Origin: JABMMZ01 sp040386935 | GTDB taxonomy: Bacteria > Bacteroidota > Bacteroidia > NS11-12g > UBA955 | Assembly (NCBI GenBank): GCA_040386935.1 | Contig: JAZKEQ010000006.1 | Coordinates: 62,001 to 126,000, forward strand | Length of the DNA stretch: 64,000 bases | Direction: 5' to 3' | Shown here: positions 8,232 to 16,779 of the stretch, one piece after another | Numbering within the stretch: position 1 is the first letter of the stretch | Layout: every line of letters begins with the position of its first letter | Translations under genes and position numbers: made by a program | The notes under the pieces: generated by a model | Told to the model about the DNA's origin: nothing | Seen by the model: the letters and a program-made list of their open reading frames with translations, nothing else | Database searches by the model: none

Positions 8232-9998
8232 ATGAGAAAATTGTTTTTCATTTTATTTATTCTACCCCTTATGTCTGTCAATGCCCAGCAAGTTGATTAC
8301 TTAGTTGATATTCAAAATCCGCGTTCGCATTATGCCCGTGTCAGTGTTACCATTACCAAACCCAATGCCACTTCACTGGAAGTAAAAATGCCTGTGTGGA
8401 CACCCGGTAGTTACATGGTGCGCGAGTTCGAACGCAATGTCGACCGTGTTACTGCAACCAATGAAAAAGGCGACTTAACAGTGGTTAAAAAAGATAAAAG
8501 TACCTGGACCATTGCTAACCTGAAAGGCAGCAACATCGTCACTGTGCATTACGACATTTATTGTTTCGAAGCCGGTGTGCGCACTTCATTTATCAATAAC
8601 GACCACGCATTTATATTGCCAACCAGTTGCCTGATGTATGTTGAAAAAATGCAACAAGTGAAAGGCACTGTTAAATTTTCATACCCTGAGGCATGGCATA
8701 CGCTGTCAACTACTTTACCCAAAGTTGCCGACAAAACTTTTAGCTTTAACAATTACGATGAATTGGCCGACTCGCCAATAGAAATAGGCACTCACAAAGA
8801 ATTGAGTTTTACTGTTAAAGGTGTACCTCACCGTGTGGCCGTGGTGGGCATCAACAATTGCCCTGAAGAAAAATTTACCAAAGACTTGCAGAAAATATGT
8901 GAAACCATGTATGCCATCGTAGGTCAACACCCTTGCAAAGAATACTTATTCATCATTCATCATGTGGACGAAGGTGGTGGTGGATTAGAACATGCCAACA
9001 GTTGTGTGGTGCAAATGCCGCGTTTGAATTACACCAAACCCGATCGTTATACAGCTTTCCTTGGCTTATGTGCCCACGAATATTTTCACTTGTGGAATGT
9101 AAAACGCATTCGCCCTTCAGCACTTGGTCCATTTGATTACAGCAAAGAAAATTATACGAACCTATTGTGGGTGGCCGAAGGCATTACCAGTTACTACGAT
9201 GAGTTGGCCTTGTACCGCGCAGGGTTCTGGACCCGTGAGCAATATCTGGATGCATTGACAGGTGGATTTACTGCTACTGAAAATCGCATTGGTAGCCATG
9301 TGCAGTGCTTACACGAAGCCTCATTCGATGCGTGGATTAAGGAATATCGCCCGAGCGAAAACAGCATCAATTCAAATATCAGTTATTATACCAAAGGTGC
9401 GGTTGTAGCCGCTTTGTTGGATATAGAAATAGTGAAAGCTACCAATGGGGCTAAACACCTCGATGATTTGATGGCTTACCTGTATACTGAGTATTACGAA
9501 AAACAAAAAAGAGGCTTCACCGATCAGGAGTTTTATGCGGCCATAAATACCGTGGCAGGTAAAACAATTGATATGGTGGAATGGACCACTAAACCCAATG
9601 ATAAAAATACATTTGAAAAATGGAATGAAGTATTGAAAGGCATTGGTTGTTCTTTGGAAAATAAACCCAATGAAGCCATTTTGTATACAGGCATCAATAC
9701 TGAATTAAAAGGGGAGAAGCTGGTGGTAAAATCTACTGATGCCGCTTCACCTGCAGTATTGGCAGGACTGGAAGCCGGTGATGAATTAATTGCTATAGAC
9801 TATTACCGCCTCAAAAATAATATGGAAGATCTGTTGAAATTATCTGTTAATGCGAATAGTGTTTCTATAACATATTCAAGGGGAGGCATCATGCGCTCCA
9901 CCAGTTTAACCATGACCAAAAGTCCGAAGGTGAATTACAAGTGGATAATTTTGGAAAAAGATAATCTGCTGTTAAATAAGTGGTTAGTTAAAGCCTGA
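8232..9998 (+). CDS. M61-family glycyl aminopeptidase-like protease with PDZ domain
   Basis: A 588-residue secreted metallopeptidase. It has a signal peptide ending near VNAQQ, an M61 N-terminal beta domain, the zinc site HEYFH (about residues 282-286) with the further ligand Glu in VAEGITSYYDE (about 316), and a C-terminal PDZ domain (about 495-570; PAVLAGLEAGDELIAI). M61 peptidases remove N-terminal glycine or alanine residues; substrates here are unknown. The ATG at 8232 was chosen because it gives a clean signal peptide. An upstream ATG at 8187 would add a second hydrophobic stretch. Confidence 0.92.
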   Translation: MRKLFFILFILPLMSVNAQQVDYLVDIQNPRSHYARVSVTITKPNATSLEVKMPVWTPGSYMVREFERNVDRVTATNEKGDLTVVKKDKSTWTIANLKGSNIVTVHYDIYCFEAGVRTSFINNDHAFILPTSCLMYVEKMQQVKGTVKFSYPEAWHTLSTTLPKVADKTFSFNNYDELADSPIEIGTHKELSFTVKGVPHRVAVVGINNCPEEKFTKDLQKICETMYAIVGQHPCKEYLFIIHHVDEGGGGLEHANSCVVQMPRLNYTKPDRYTAFLGLCAHEYFHLWNVKRIRPSALGPFDYSKENYTNLLWVAEGITSYYDELALYRAGFWTREQYLDALTGGFTATENRIGSHVQCLHEASFDAWIKEYRPSENSINSNISYYTKGAVVAALLDIEIVKATNGAKHLDDLMAYLYTEYYEKQKRGFTDQEFYAAINTVAGKTIDMVEWTTKPNDKNTFEKWNEVLKGIGCSLENKPNEAILYTGINTELKGEKLVVKSTDAASPAVLAGLEAGDELIAIDYYRLKNNMEDLLKLSVNANSVSITYSRGGIMRSTSLTMTKSPKVNYKWIILEKDNLLLNKWLVKA

Positions 9999-10044
9999 CG
10001 CTTCTAGTATTTTAACTTTAAAAGACGATTTTTAGTTTTGGTTA

Positions 10045-10860
10045 TTGCTAAAACTATTACTTAAGCTACTATTTATTGGTCCATGTTTTGTCGCGCAAGC
10101 TGCGGGGTATCTGCCCTTTGCCGGTGCCGAAGCCATGGCCATGGGCAACAGCACATTGCCCGGACAAAATGCTTTTACAGCCATCAATAATCACTCCTTA
10201 ATGCCCTGGCAAAAACACAAGGGCATTGGTATTTCACTCACCAATCGTTTTGGAATGGCCGATGTCAATCGCGCAGTGGTGGCCGGTGTGGTGCCTTATA
10301 AAAATTTCGGGTATGGTATGAAACTGACTCACTACGGCAACAATGCCTACAGCGAGCAAAGCATTGGTTTGTCTGTGGCACATGCCTTCAATGAAAAATT
10401 AGCCATTGGTTGCGGTGCCGATTATCAGTCAATCGCCATAGCAGGGTATGGACACAGAGGTGTTGTAATGGCAGAAATCAGTTTGTCGGCTAAGGTATCT
10501 GAGCAACTGTTAATGGCCTGTCGGGTTTATAATCCCACACGTGCAAAGTTCAGCGATTACAGTGATGAGCGATTAGCGACTATTTGGCAAATGGGCCTGC
10601 AATACAAAGTGAATGCACAAGTGAAAACTGTTGTAGAAGTAGAAAAGAGCAATGCCTTTGCAGCGAATATAAAAGGCGGTGTCGACTATACCCCTGCCAA
10701 AGATGTGCACTTGCGAATGGGCTTCTCTACCCTGCAACCACAATTCACATTTGGGTTTGGTTTTAAATACAAACAATGCCAATTCGAAGCCGCATCAGCC
10801 ATTCATCAAACATTGGGTGTTAGCAGTAATTTATCAGTACTATTTGAAGTGGGTCATTAA
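10045..10860 (+). CDS. Outer membrane barrel-like protein (PorV/PorQ-like appearance), TTG start
   Basis: A 271-residue exported protein that can start only at a TTG: the frame is closed by a TAG at 10033 and no ATG precedes the signal peptide (LLLKLLFIGPCFVAQA). The mature part opens with YLPFAGAEAMAMGNS, like the start of PorV/PorQ-type barrel proteins, and alternates short strands with glycine and aromatic pairs up to a final LSVLFEVGH. T9SS-related or other outer membrane roles are possible; I do not assign one. Its last 17 bases overlap the next gene, suggesting translational coupling. Confidence 0.7.
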   Translation: MLKLLLKLLFIGPCFVAQAAGYLPFAGAEAMAMGNSTLPGQNAFTAINNHSLMPWQKHKGIGISLTNRFGMADVNRAVVAGVVPYKNFGYGMKLTHYGNNAYSEQSIGLSVAHAFNEKLAIGCGADYQSIAIAGYGHRGVVMAEISLSAKVSEQLLMACRVYNPTRAKFSDYSDERLATIWQMGLQYKVNAQVKTVVEVEKSNAFAANIKGGVDYTPAKDVHLRMGFSTLQPQFTFGFGFKYKQCQFEAASAIHQTLGVSSNLSVLFEVGH

Positions 10861-12880
10861 ATATGGTGTGCTGCTGTTGTGTTGCATGAGTTTAAATATT
10901 CATGCACAAACTAACGATGCCGATGAGGCGCGCGACCTGATAGAAAAGTACATTGAAAATAGCGAGAGCACTGTCGACTATACCGACTTGTATGATCAGA
11001 TAGATGCTTTGTTAAAAGTACCTGTGAATATCAATACTGCAGGTGCAGATGGGTTGATGAAAATACCTTTGATGACGCCTCAAAAAATTCAGGAAATTAT
11101 AACGCATCGCAATCGCTATGGTAACTTTACGTCTATTTATGAATTGCAACAATTGGAAGGATTCGACAAGGCATTTATACAAATGATATTGCCTTTTATT
11201 TCCATTGATCAACCACTCACTTTTAAAAATATTGGCAGCCGGCAATTGTTAAAAGCCGGTACGCATGAAATGATAGGCTTGGTAACTCAACGCCTTGAAC
11301 AAAGCAAAGGCTATACCTTATCCGATTCTAATCCCAACAAATACTTGGGCAGCGCACAGCGGGCCGTATTGCGCTATAAGGGCACGATAGGGGAGCATTT
11401 GCAAATTAACCTGACCACTGAGAAAGATGCAGGCGAACAATTGAATACCCGCACACTGTTTATTTCAGGCGCAGTGTTTTTAAAAGACATCAAACGTTTT
11501 AAACTCATAGCCATTGGCGATTATCAGGCAGCCTTCGGTCAGGGGTTAACATTCGGCAGCGGACTGGCATTTGGCAAGTCGCCATTTGTATTGAATGTAC
11601 TGCGCACACAAAATGGATTGCGCGCTTATCGGTCATTGAATGAGAATGAATTTTTAAGAGGTGCAGGCATCACTTATCAATTGCACAAACATGTTACCCT
11701 TACATCTTTTTATTCATCCAATAAAATAGATGCCACCGTAACTGCTGATAGCTTGCAGAACGAAGAAGGATTCTCCGGTTTCGTAACATCGGGTTATTAC
11801 AGAAATACAAATGAAATTAGTAAGCGACATGCCATTACAAGGCGATTGATAGGCTCACACTTAACAATGCAATACCAGCACTTAGAACTTGGCCTCACCG
11901 CTGTGAATACCCGCTACGACAAAGCCTTGACAACGGGTAATGAACCCTATCAATTGTACACTACACAAGGCAATACCTTTTATAACTTTGGCATGGATTA
12001 CAAATGGTATTACCACAACATGGTGGTGTTTGGCGAATGGTCCACCAATGCTTTCAATCACCTCTCAACCGTGAATGGTGCCCTCATCAGTTTGGGCAAG
12101 CAGTTAGACATCAGTGTGCTTTACAGGCATTACGACAAAAGTTATCAAACCTCCATCAGTAATGCGATAGGCGAGTACACCGACAATAAAAATGAAAATG
12201 GTTGCTATGCAGGATTTGCATTAACGCCTGCTAAAAATTTTAAGCTCAATGGGTACCTCGATGTTTACAGAGCACCTTGGTTGCGCTATGGGGTCGATGC
12301 TGCCTCATCGGGTAAAGATGCCTTGTTGGAACTGCAATACAGCAAGCGAAAAAAATACAATTGGTACCTGCGCTATCGCAATGAGCACAAACAGAAAAAT
12401 GAAGACGGCACCCAAATACTGAATCGCATGGAAGACAACGAACGCAGCATTTGGCGCTTTCATATTGAAACAAATGTGTCGCCCGCCATTACGCTGCGCA
12501 ACCGTGTGGAGTGGACCAAAAGTGTGTTGCAATACGGCCAAACCACGCGGGGTTTCTTGATGTTTCAGGATGTTGTAATGGCGGCTAGTAGGCAACTAAA
12601 AATTACAGCGCGACTCATGTATTTTGATGTCGATGATTTTAACGCCAGGGTATTTGCTTACGAAAGCGATATGCTGTATGCTTTCTCAGTACCGGCTTTT
12701 CAAAACAGGGGCACAAGATTTTATGTATTGGCCAAATATAAATTGAATAAAAATGCAGATATTTGGATGCGATTTGCACGCACTGCTTATGAGAACCAAA
12801 ATGCCGTTGGCAGCGGCTACGATACTATCTCCGGCAACCGTGCAAGCGACATCAAATTGCAGATTAAATGGACCTTATAA
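10844..12880 (+). CDS. Helix-hairpin-helix outer membrane barrel protein, TTG start
   Basis: A 678-residue exported protein. The TTG at 10844 gives an ideal signal peptide (MKWVIKYGVLLLCCMSLNIHAQ minus its last residues), whereas a longer reading would run through the middle of the previous gene. Two helix-hairpin-helix motifs of ComEA type follow (VNINTAGADGLMKIPLMTPQKI and NRYGNFTSIYELQQLEG without the flanks, about residues 45-105). Then come over 500 residues of amphipathic strands ending in LKLQIKWTL, as in outer membrane barrels. The family is widespread in Bacteroidota, and a role in DNA uptake or binding is speculative. It overlaps its neighbours by 17 and 13 bases. Confidence 0.8.
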   Translation: MKWVIKYGVLLLCCMSLNIHAQTNDADEARDLIEKYIENSESTVDYTDLYDQIDALLKVPVNINTAGADGLMKIPLMTPQKIQEIITHRNRYGNFTSIYELQQLEGFDKAFIQMILPFISIDQPLTFKNIGSRQLLKAGTHEMIGLVTQRLEQSKGYTLSDSNPNKYLGSAQRAVLRYKGTIGEHLQINLTTEKDAGEQLNTRTLFISGAVFLKDIKRFKLIAIGDYQAAFGQGLTFGSGLAFGKSPFVLNVLRTQNGLRAYRSLNENEFLRGAGITYQLHKHVTLTSFYSSNKIDATVTADSLQNEEGFSGFVTSGYYRNTNEISKRHAITRRLIGSHLTMQYQHLELGLTAVNTRYDKALTTGNEPYQLYTTQGNTFYNFGMDYKWYYHNMVVFGEWSTNAFNHLSTVNGALISLGKQLDISVLYRHYDKSYQTSISNAIGEYTDNKNENGCYAGFALTPAKNFKLNGYLDVYRAPWLRYGVDAASSGKDALLELQYSKRKKYNWYLRYRNEHKQKNEDGTQILNRMEDNERSIWRFHIETNVSPAITLRNRVEWTKSVLQYGQTTRGFLMFQDVVMAASRQLKITARLMYFDVDDFNARVFAYESDMLYAFSVPAFQNRGTRFYVLAKYKLNKNADIWMRFARTAYENQNAVGSGYDTISGNRASDIKLQIKWTL

Positions 12881-13599
12881 ATACTCCTACAAAACTCAGC
12901 GTCAACATCAATAAATTGGCCACCATACGCAATGCACGTGGGGGCAATAATCCCGACATTGTACAATGGGCCAAAAAAATAGAAAGCTACGGTGCGCATG
13001 GTATTACAGTACACCCTCGCCCCGACCAGCGCCACATTCGCTTTGACGATGTGTACCTGCTGAAAGAACACCTCACTACCGAGTTCAATATTGAAGGGTA
13101 TCCCACACAAGATTTTATTGACATGGTTTTAAAAGTGCAACCCGCCCAGGTAACCCTGGTGCCCGATGCCCCCGATGTGCTCACCAGTAATAATGGTTGG
13201 GATACCATTACGCACCAATCTTTTTTAAAAGAAGTGGTAAGTGCTTTTAAAGCAAAAAACATACGGGTGAGTATCTTTTTAAATCCCGAAGTGAAATATT
13301 TGGAAGGCGCTAAAGCTACAGGCACCGATAGAATTGAATTGTACACCGAAGCCTATGCCTCGCACTATCACGCTAACAAAGCAGCAGCCATAGCGCCTTA
13401 CGTTACCACTGCACAGGCAGCCCTTGCCTTAGGTCTTGGTATCAATGCCGGCCACGATTTAGACCTGCACAACCTGCGCTACTTTAGTGAGCAAGTACCC
13501 GGTCTGTTAGAAGTTAGCATAGGCCATGCCCTGGTTTGCGATGCCCTGGAATATGGCATGGCGAATACGGTGAAGATGTATTTGAATCAGTTGGGGTAG
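12868..13599 (+). CDS. pdxJ: Pyridoxine 5'-phosphate synthase
   Basis: A 243-residue TIM-barrel enzyme that condenses 1-deoxyxylulose 5-phosphate with 3-amino-2-oxopropyl phosphate in the DXP-dependent vitamin B6 pathway. Active-site blocks are present: LSVNINKLATIRNARGG (first strand), HPRPDQRHIRFDD, RIELYTEAYA, LGINAGHDLDLHNL and VSIGHALVCDALEYGM. Length is normal. The ATG overlaps the end of the barrel gene by 13 bases, an odd pairing of a metabolic enzyme with surface genes. A degraded copy of its last 33 codons lies at 16568-16666. Confidence 0.97.
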   Translation: MDLINTPTKLSVNINKLATIRNARGGNNPDIVQWAKKIESYGAHGITVHPRPDQRHIRFDDVYLLKEHLTTEFNIEGYPTQDFIDMVLKVQPAQVTLVPDAPDVLTSNNGWDTITHQSFLKEVVSAFKAKNIRVSIFLNPEVKYLEGAKATGTDRIELYTEAYASHYHANKAAAIAPYVTTAQAALALGLGINAGHDLDLHNLRYFSEQVPGLLEVSIGHALVCDALEYGMANTVKMYLNQLG

Positions 13600-13609
13600 G
13601 GGTTTACAG

Positions 13610-13927
13610 CTACAGTAAATGGTAGTACCAATTATTGCCTCGTTCAAGGTTAATCGATATTTCAATATAAAGATATAAAATGGCAAGGATAAGAGCAATT
13701 ATATTTAGTATTAGTAAAAATAAACTTCGATTATTTTTCTTCATTAAAGCACGTGATGCTGTTAATAAAGAACCATTGATAATCATACTAATGAACATAG
13801 GGATAATAGAGTAGTATGGTCCACCAAAATGCTTAAAATGCCATATGGTCCTCGGTATAAAGTAAATGTTCAATAATATGAGCAATATTGAAATTAGAAG
13901 GTTTATTTTACTGATGGTTTGTCTCAT
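13610..13927 (-). CDS. Small integral membrane protein
   Basis: A 105-residue protein with three or four hydrophobic segments (ISKINLLISILLILLNIYF, YSIIPMFISMIINGSLL, LFLLILNIIALILAILYL). The ATG at 13927 is preferred, since upstream codons run into a palindromic intergenic repeat. No family was recognised. It is the first of the long minus-strand series and is convergent with pdxJ across 10 bases. Confidence 0.6.
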   Translation of the reverse strand: MRQTISKINLLISILLILLNIYFIPRTIWHFKHFGGPYYSIIPMFISMIINGSLLTASRALMKKNNRSLFLLILNIIALILAILYLYIEISINLERGNNWYYHLL

Positions 13928-13944
13928 ATAGGTGTTTTTTTTAC

Positions 13945-13998
13945 CTCTGTTGGTGTTGTGCCTGGCCTCCCGAAGTTTCAGGACCAGCAATGGCGAAA
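13945..13998. repeat. Palindromic intergenic element, internally deleted copy
   Basis: The left end (CTGTTGGTGTTGTGCCTGG) and right end (CCCGAAGTTTCAGGACCAGC, then AATGGCGAAA) of the element are joined without the AT-rich core. It has the subtype-2 left arm. It lies directly upstream of the membrane protein gene at 13927. Confidence 0.7.
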
Positions 13999-14025
13999 GT
14001 TGAAGCTACTTGTTGTTTTATTTTG

Positions 14026-14658
14026 TTACATCCCAATAATATTTTCTAATTCTTGGTCATCATAATTACCATAGATACCACCTTTGGCTCTTAAATATTC
14101 TAAAATTGTTCTGTCGTCAAAATTATGAGCTTCTTTTATTCCTTCACTAATTGTTTTAATGTAATTTGTACTCGGTTTTGTAAAAGGTTGCAAGTCATTT
14201 TCATTTGTCAAAGTAAAAACAGGATAACCATGTTGTTCGCCTAAGTATAATATATTGCCATACCACGATGGTCGCTTAAATATAAAAGAGCAGTCACTAA
14301 TCGCTTTGTCGAAGTCTATTGTTAATTCAGTTTTTGTGTTTGTTTCTTGTCTTGCTATATCAATTAATTGACCTTTTGTAATCAAATACATCCTCCCAAT
14401 AGTAGAAGCTTGTGGTTCAAACACAGTCCTAATAAATGCAATACCACCATTGTCCCAATTACTCGAAGCTTTGGAAAAATAAAGTTCAGAAGAAATATAG
14501 CAGTCTTCATTTTCAGCTGGTAAAGTCTTGTCACTACAACCTTCATAAATTGTTTTTGCTCCTTTAGGTTGTCCACCTTTGATGTAGCAAAGAAAACGTT
14601 CTTCTAAAATGTTTGAGCCATAACAAGCATACCAAACTTTATCTTGTAGATTTGTCAT
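14026..14658 (-). CDS. Gamma-glutamylcyclotransferase-like fold protein
   Basis: A 210-residue protein. The N-terminal KVWYACYGSNI contains the YGSN loop that marks the gamma-glutamylcyclotransferase/AIG2-like fold, followed by ERFLCYIKGGQPKG and the strands YFSKASSNWDNGGIAF and ASTIGRMYLIT. In the fold the loop binds the gamma-glutamyl group and a later Glu is catalytic; I cannot place that Glu securely. The ATG at 14658 starts the domain; codons upstream overlap the end of the TPR gene in another frame. It lies 61 bases after that gene and may be co-transcribed. The catalytic role is unproven. Confidence 0.7.
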   Translation of the reverse strand: MTNLQDKVWYACYGSNILEERFLCYIKGGQPKGAKTIYEGCSDKTLPAENEDCYISSELYFSKASSNWDNGGIAFIRTVFEPQASTIGRMYLITKGQLIDIARQETNTKTELTIDFDKAISDCSFIFKRPSWYGNILYLGEQHGYPVFTLTNENDLQPFTKPSTNYIKTISEGIKEAHNFDDRTILEYLRAKGGIYGNYDDQELENIIGM

Positions 14659-14719
14659 GAAAATTAATTTTTTTGTTGCTGTTAGTGTTTTGTGACATGT
14701 ATGTATTGTCTCTAACAGC

Positions 14720-16453
14720 TTACAATATCCTCGAAGTAGAAATTTTAATATCAGCGTATTTCCAGGCGGCTTCAAAACGTTTTTTTGTTTCAGCGTATTT
14801 TATTTTGTCGCCCAGTTTTTCATATACATTCATTAGTCCCCTTAATGCCCATCCGTTTTCGCGGAAGGTAATCAAATCTTCATCATACACCTTTTTAGCC
14901 TCCTGATATTTTCCGGCATCTATCAATACTGCACCCAAATGATGGCGAACAGAAAAGAACCAATCCGGTGGCTCATCATAGTTGAGTTTATCTTCCATTA
15001 CAACGGCATCTGTAAGAAGTATAATGGCTTTTGAATAATTGTTTTCTTTTGCATTGATTTCTCCTTCCAATACTTGTGAGGCTATTGAACACAAATCATA
15101 CACACTGTTGATACCCCAAATGGTCAGTGTTTTAATAGCAGTATCAGTCATTATTTTTTTCATGGCAGCCAGATGTTCCCTTGCTTTAGCCGGTTTATTT
15201 TGTGAGAGCAAAGCCATGCCCTGTGCATAATGCCAGATGACTGATGGATATTTCAAATCCTTGTCGGGGGCGGGCGAACCAAGAATAGTAGACCATAAGC
15301 CAAGTTTTGTTTCTGTATACCATGGTATGGCATAATAATGTTGCAAGGTGGCCCAGGCAGGGTCGCGCATTAATTTTTTATGGGCATGATCAGCTGTTTT
15401 ATAAGCGCCTAGCATGGCTACTTTGCTTTCACCGCAAAGCGTGGCACAAGCAGAAATGAAGTGATAATTGTGCGGGTAATAGGCGAGGGGATACACGCCT
15501 TGTGCATGGCAGGTTTCCACATACTGGCTATCTACGAGTACGGCTTTTTGATTGGCTGTAACGCCATCGTGATACCGTCCGGTTCTTATATAGGTGTGCG
15601 AAGGCATGTGCACCAGGTGACCTGATCCGGGCACCAAATCGCGCAACAAATCTGCACTGGCCATGGCATCTTCGGCATGTAGCGACATTTCTACCGCATG
15701 TATGTAAAAATGATTGGCCCCTGCATGCCTCGGTTCCATCTGCAAACATTTTTCGAGCACTGCTAATATTTCGGGTGTCCATGGCTGAACAGTGCCGTCT
15801 TTATTCCATAAATTCCATGGATGCAAATCCATCAACGATTCTGCAAATAGGGAAGCAATAGTAACATCCTGAGCATATTTTTTGTAAACCTTTCGCATGG
15901 CTGCCGAATAGGCTATATCGAGCTCTGCACGGGTTATAGTGGTGTCGTTTGAATAGCGGTGTGTTAATGCCTCAATTAGATCCTTTTCTTTCTGAGTGCA
16001 TGAGGCCGACAATGATTTGGCCTTTTGCACAGCATCATAGGCACGAATGAAATTATCCTGCTCCATGCCGGCATTGTAATTCGGCCCCAACACATAACCA
16101 TAGCCCCACCAGCACATGGCACATGCTGAATCCTGGCGTGCTGCTTCATAAAACGAACGCGCAGCTTCGGCATGATTAAAAGCGAATGACAACATGAGCC
16201 CTTGGTCGAAATATTGTTGGGCTTCCTTGTTTTTGGTTGATATGGCAAAATGCATCCCTCCCAGACCATCAAACAGGGGTGCTTTCTTACCCGAAGTATA
16301 CCATGCTGTATCTAAAATCTCAGGCGCACAACAACCGTATTGGGTAGATGCTTCATCACCTTTAGCCCCTTGTTGTTTATTGCCTGTTTTCTGTTGGCAT
16401 GAGGTGAAAATAAAAATAGATAGCCCAATTAAAGTGAAGCGTAGTTTTTTCAT
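14720..16453 (-). CDS. TPR-repeat lipoprotein
   Basis: A 577-residue lipoprotein (signal LIGLSIFIFTSC, lipid-modified Cys at about residue 19). It has tetratricopeptide-type helical pairs through the mature part (KNKEAQQYFDQGLMLSFAFN, AEAARSFYEAARQDSACAMC, KYQEAKKVYDEDL, LRGLMNVYEKLGD). The CAMCWWGYGYVLGPNYN block is a conserved mark of a widespread TPR family with no clear function. The two Cys residues of that CxxC are conserved in the family, but no heme or metal role is known. It is probably surface or periplasmic. Confidence 0.85.
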   Translation of the reverse strand: MKKLRFTLIGLSIFIFTSCQQKTGNKQQGAKGDEASTQYGCCAPEILDTAWYTSGKKAPLFDGLGGMHFAISTKNKEAQQYFDQGLMLSFAFNHAEAARSFYEAARQDSACAMCWWGYGYVLGPNYNAGMEQDNFIRAYDAVQKAKSLSASCTQKEKDLIEALTHRYSNDTTITRAELDIAYSAAMRKVYKKYAQDVTIASLFAESLMDLHPWNLWNKDGTVQPWTPEILAVLEKCLQMEPRHAGANHFYIHAVEMSLHAEDAMASADLLRDLVPGSGHLVHMPSHTYIRTGRYHDGVTANQKAVLVDSQYVETCHAQGVYPLAYYPHNYHFISACATLCGESKVAMLGAYKTADHAHKKLMRDPAWATLQHYYAIPWYTETKLGLWSTILGSPAPDKDLKYPSVIWHYAQGMALLSQNKPAKAREHLAAMKKIMTDTAIKTLTIWGINSVYDLCSIASQVLEGEINAKENNYSKAIILLTDAVVMEDKLNYDEPPDWFFSVRHHLGAVLIDAGKYQEAKKVYDEDLITFRENGWALRGLMNVYEKLGDKIKYAETKKRFEAAWKYADIKISTSRIL

Positions 16454-16567
16454 TTGAATGATGGGTTTAATTACACAAATTAAAATAAAAATATTGGAAA
16501 GTTTCTTTGTTTACAATATCGGGAAGTTATTGTGTGTATTGAAGCTGTGATGTTTGCCACTCATGTA

Positions 16568-16666
16568 CCCAGCTTGCAGGAGGTAAGCATAAGCCACGCT
16601 CTGGTTTTCAATACTCCGGAATACGGCATGGAGAATACGGTAAAGAAGTATTTGAATCAGTCGGGG
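16568..16666 (+). pseudogene. Decayed fragment of the pdxJ 3' end
   Basis: Thirty-three codons align without gaps to the last 33 codons of pdxJ (13498-13596), with 23 identical residues: EVSI-HALV, EYGM-NTVK and YLNQ are kept. It has no barrel upstream, so it cannot be functional. It lies in the same orientation about 3 kb downstream of pdxJ. The short open frame 16532-16720 that contains it begins at a start codon unrelated to pdxJ. Confidence 0.85.
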
Positions 16667-16779
16667 TTGGGTGAGATTAGTGTTTTGCAGCTTGAAGAAG
16701 TAGCTGATTCAGTTGCGTAGGTTTCTTTTATCAATGAATTAATAATTTCTTGGTGGTGACGTTATACCAGAATATCTTA

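Noticed and set aside
10679..10843. An N-terminal extension of the helix-hairpin-helix gene
   Set aside because: The extra residues come from reading the end of the preceding gene in another frame. The TTG at 10844 gives an ideal signal peptide.
16532..16720. A 62-residue gene containing the pdxJ-like segment
   Set aside because: Only the last part of a PdxJ barrel is present, and the residues ahead of it match nothing in pdxJ. It is treated as a decayed fragment.
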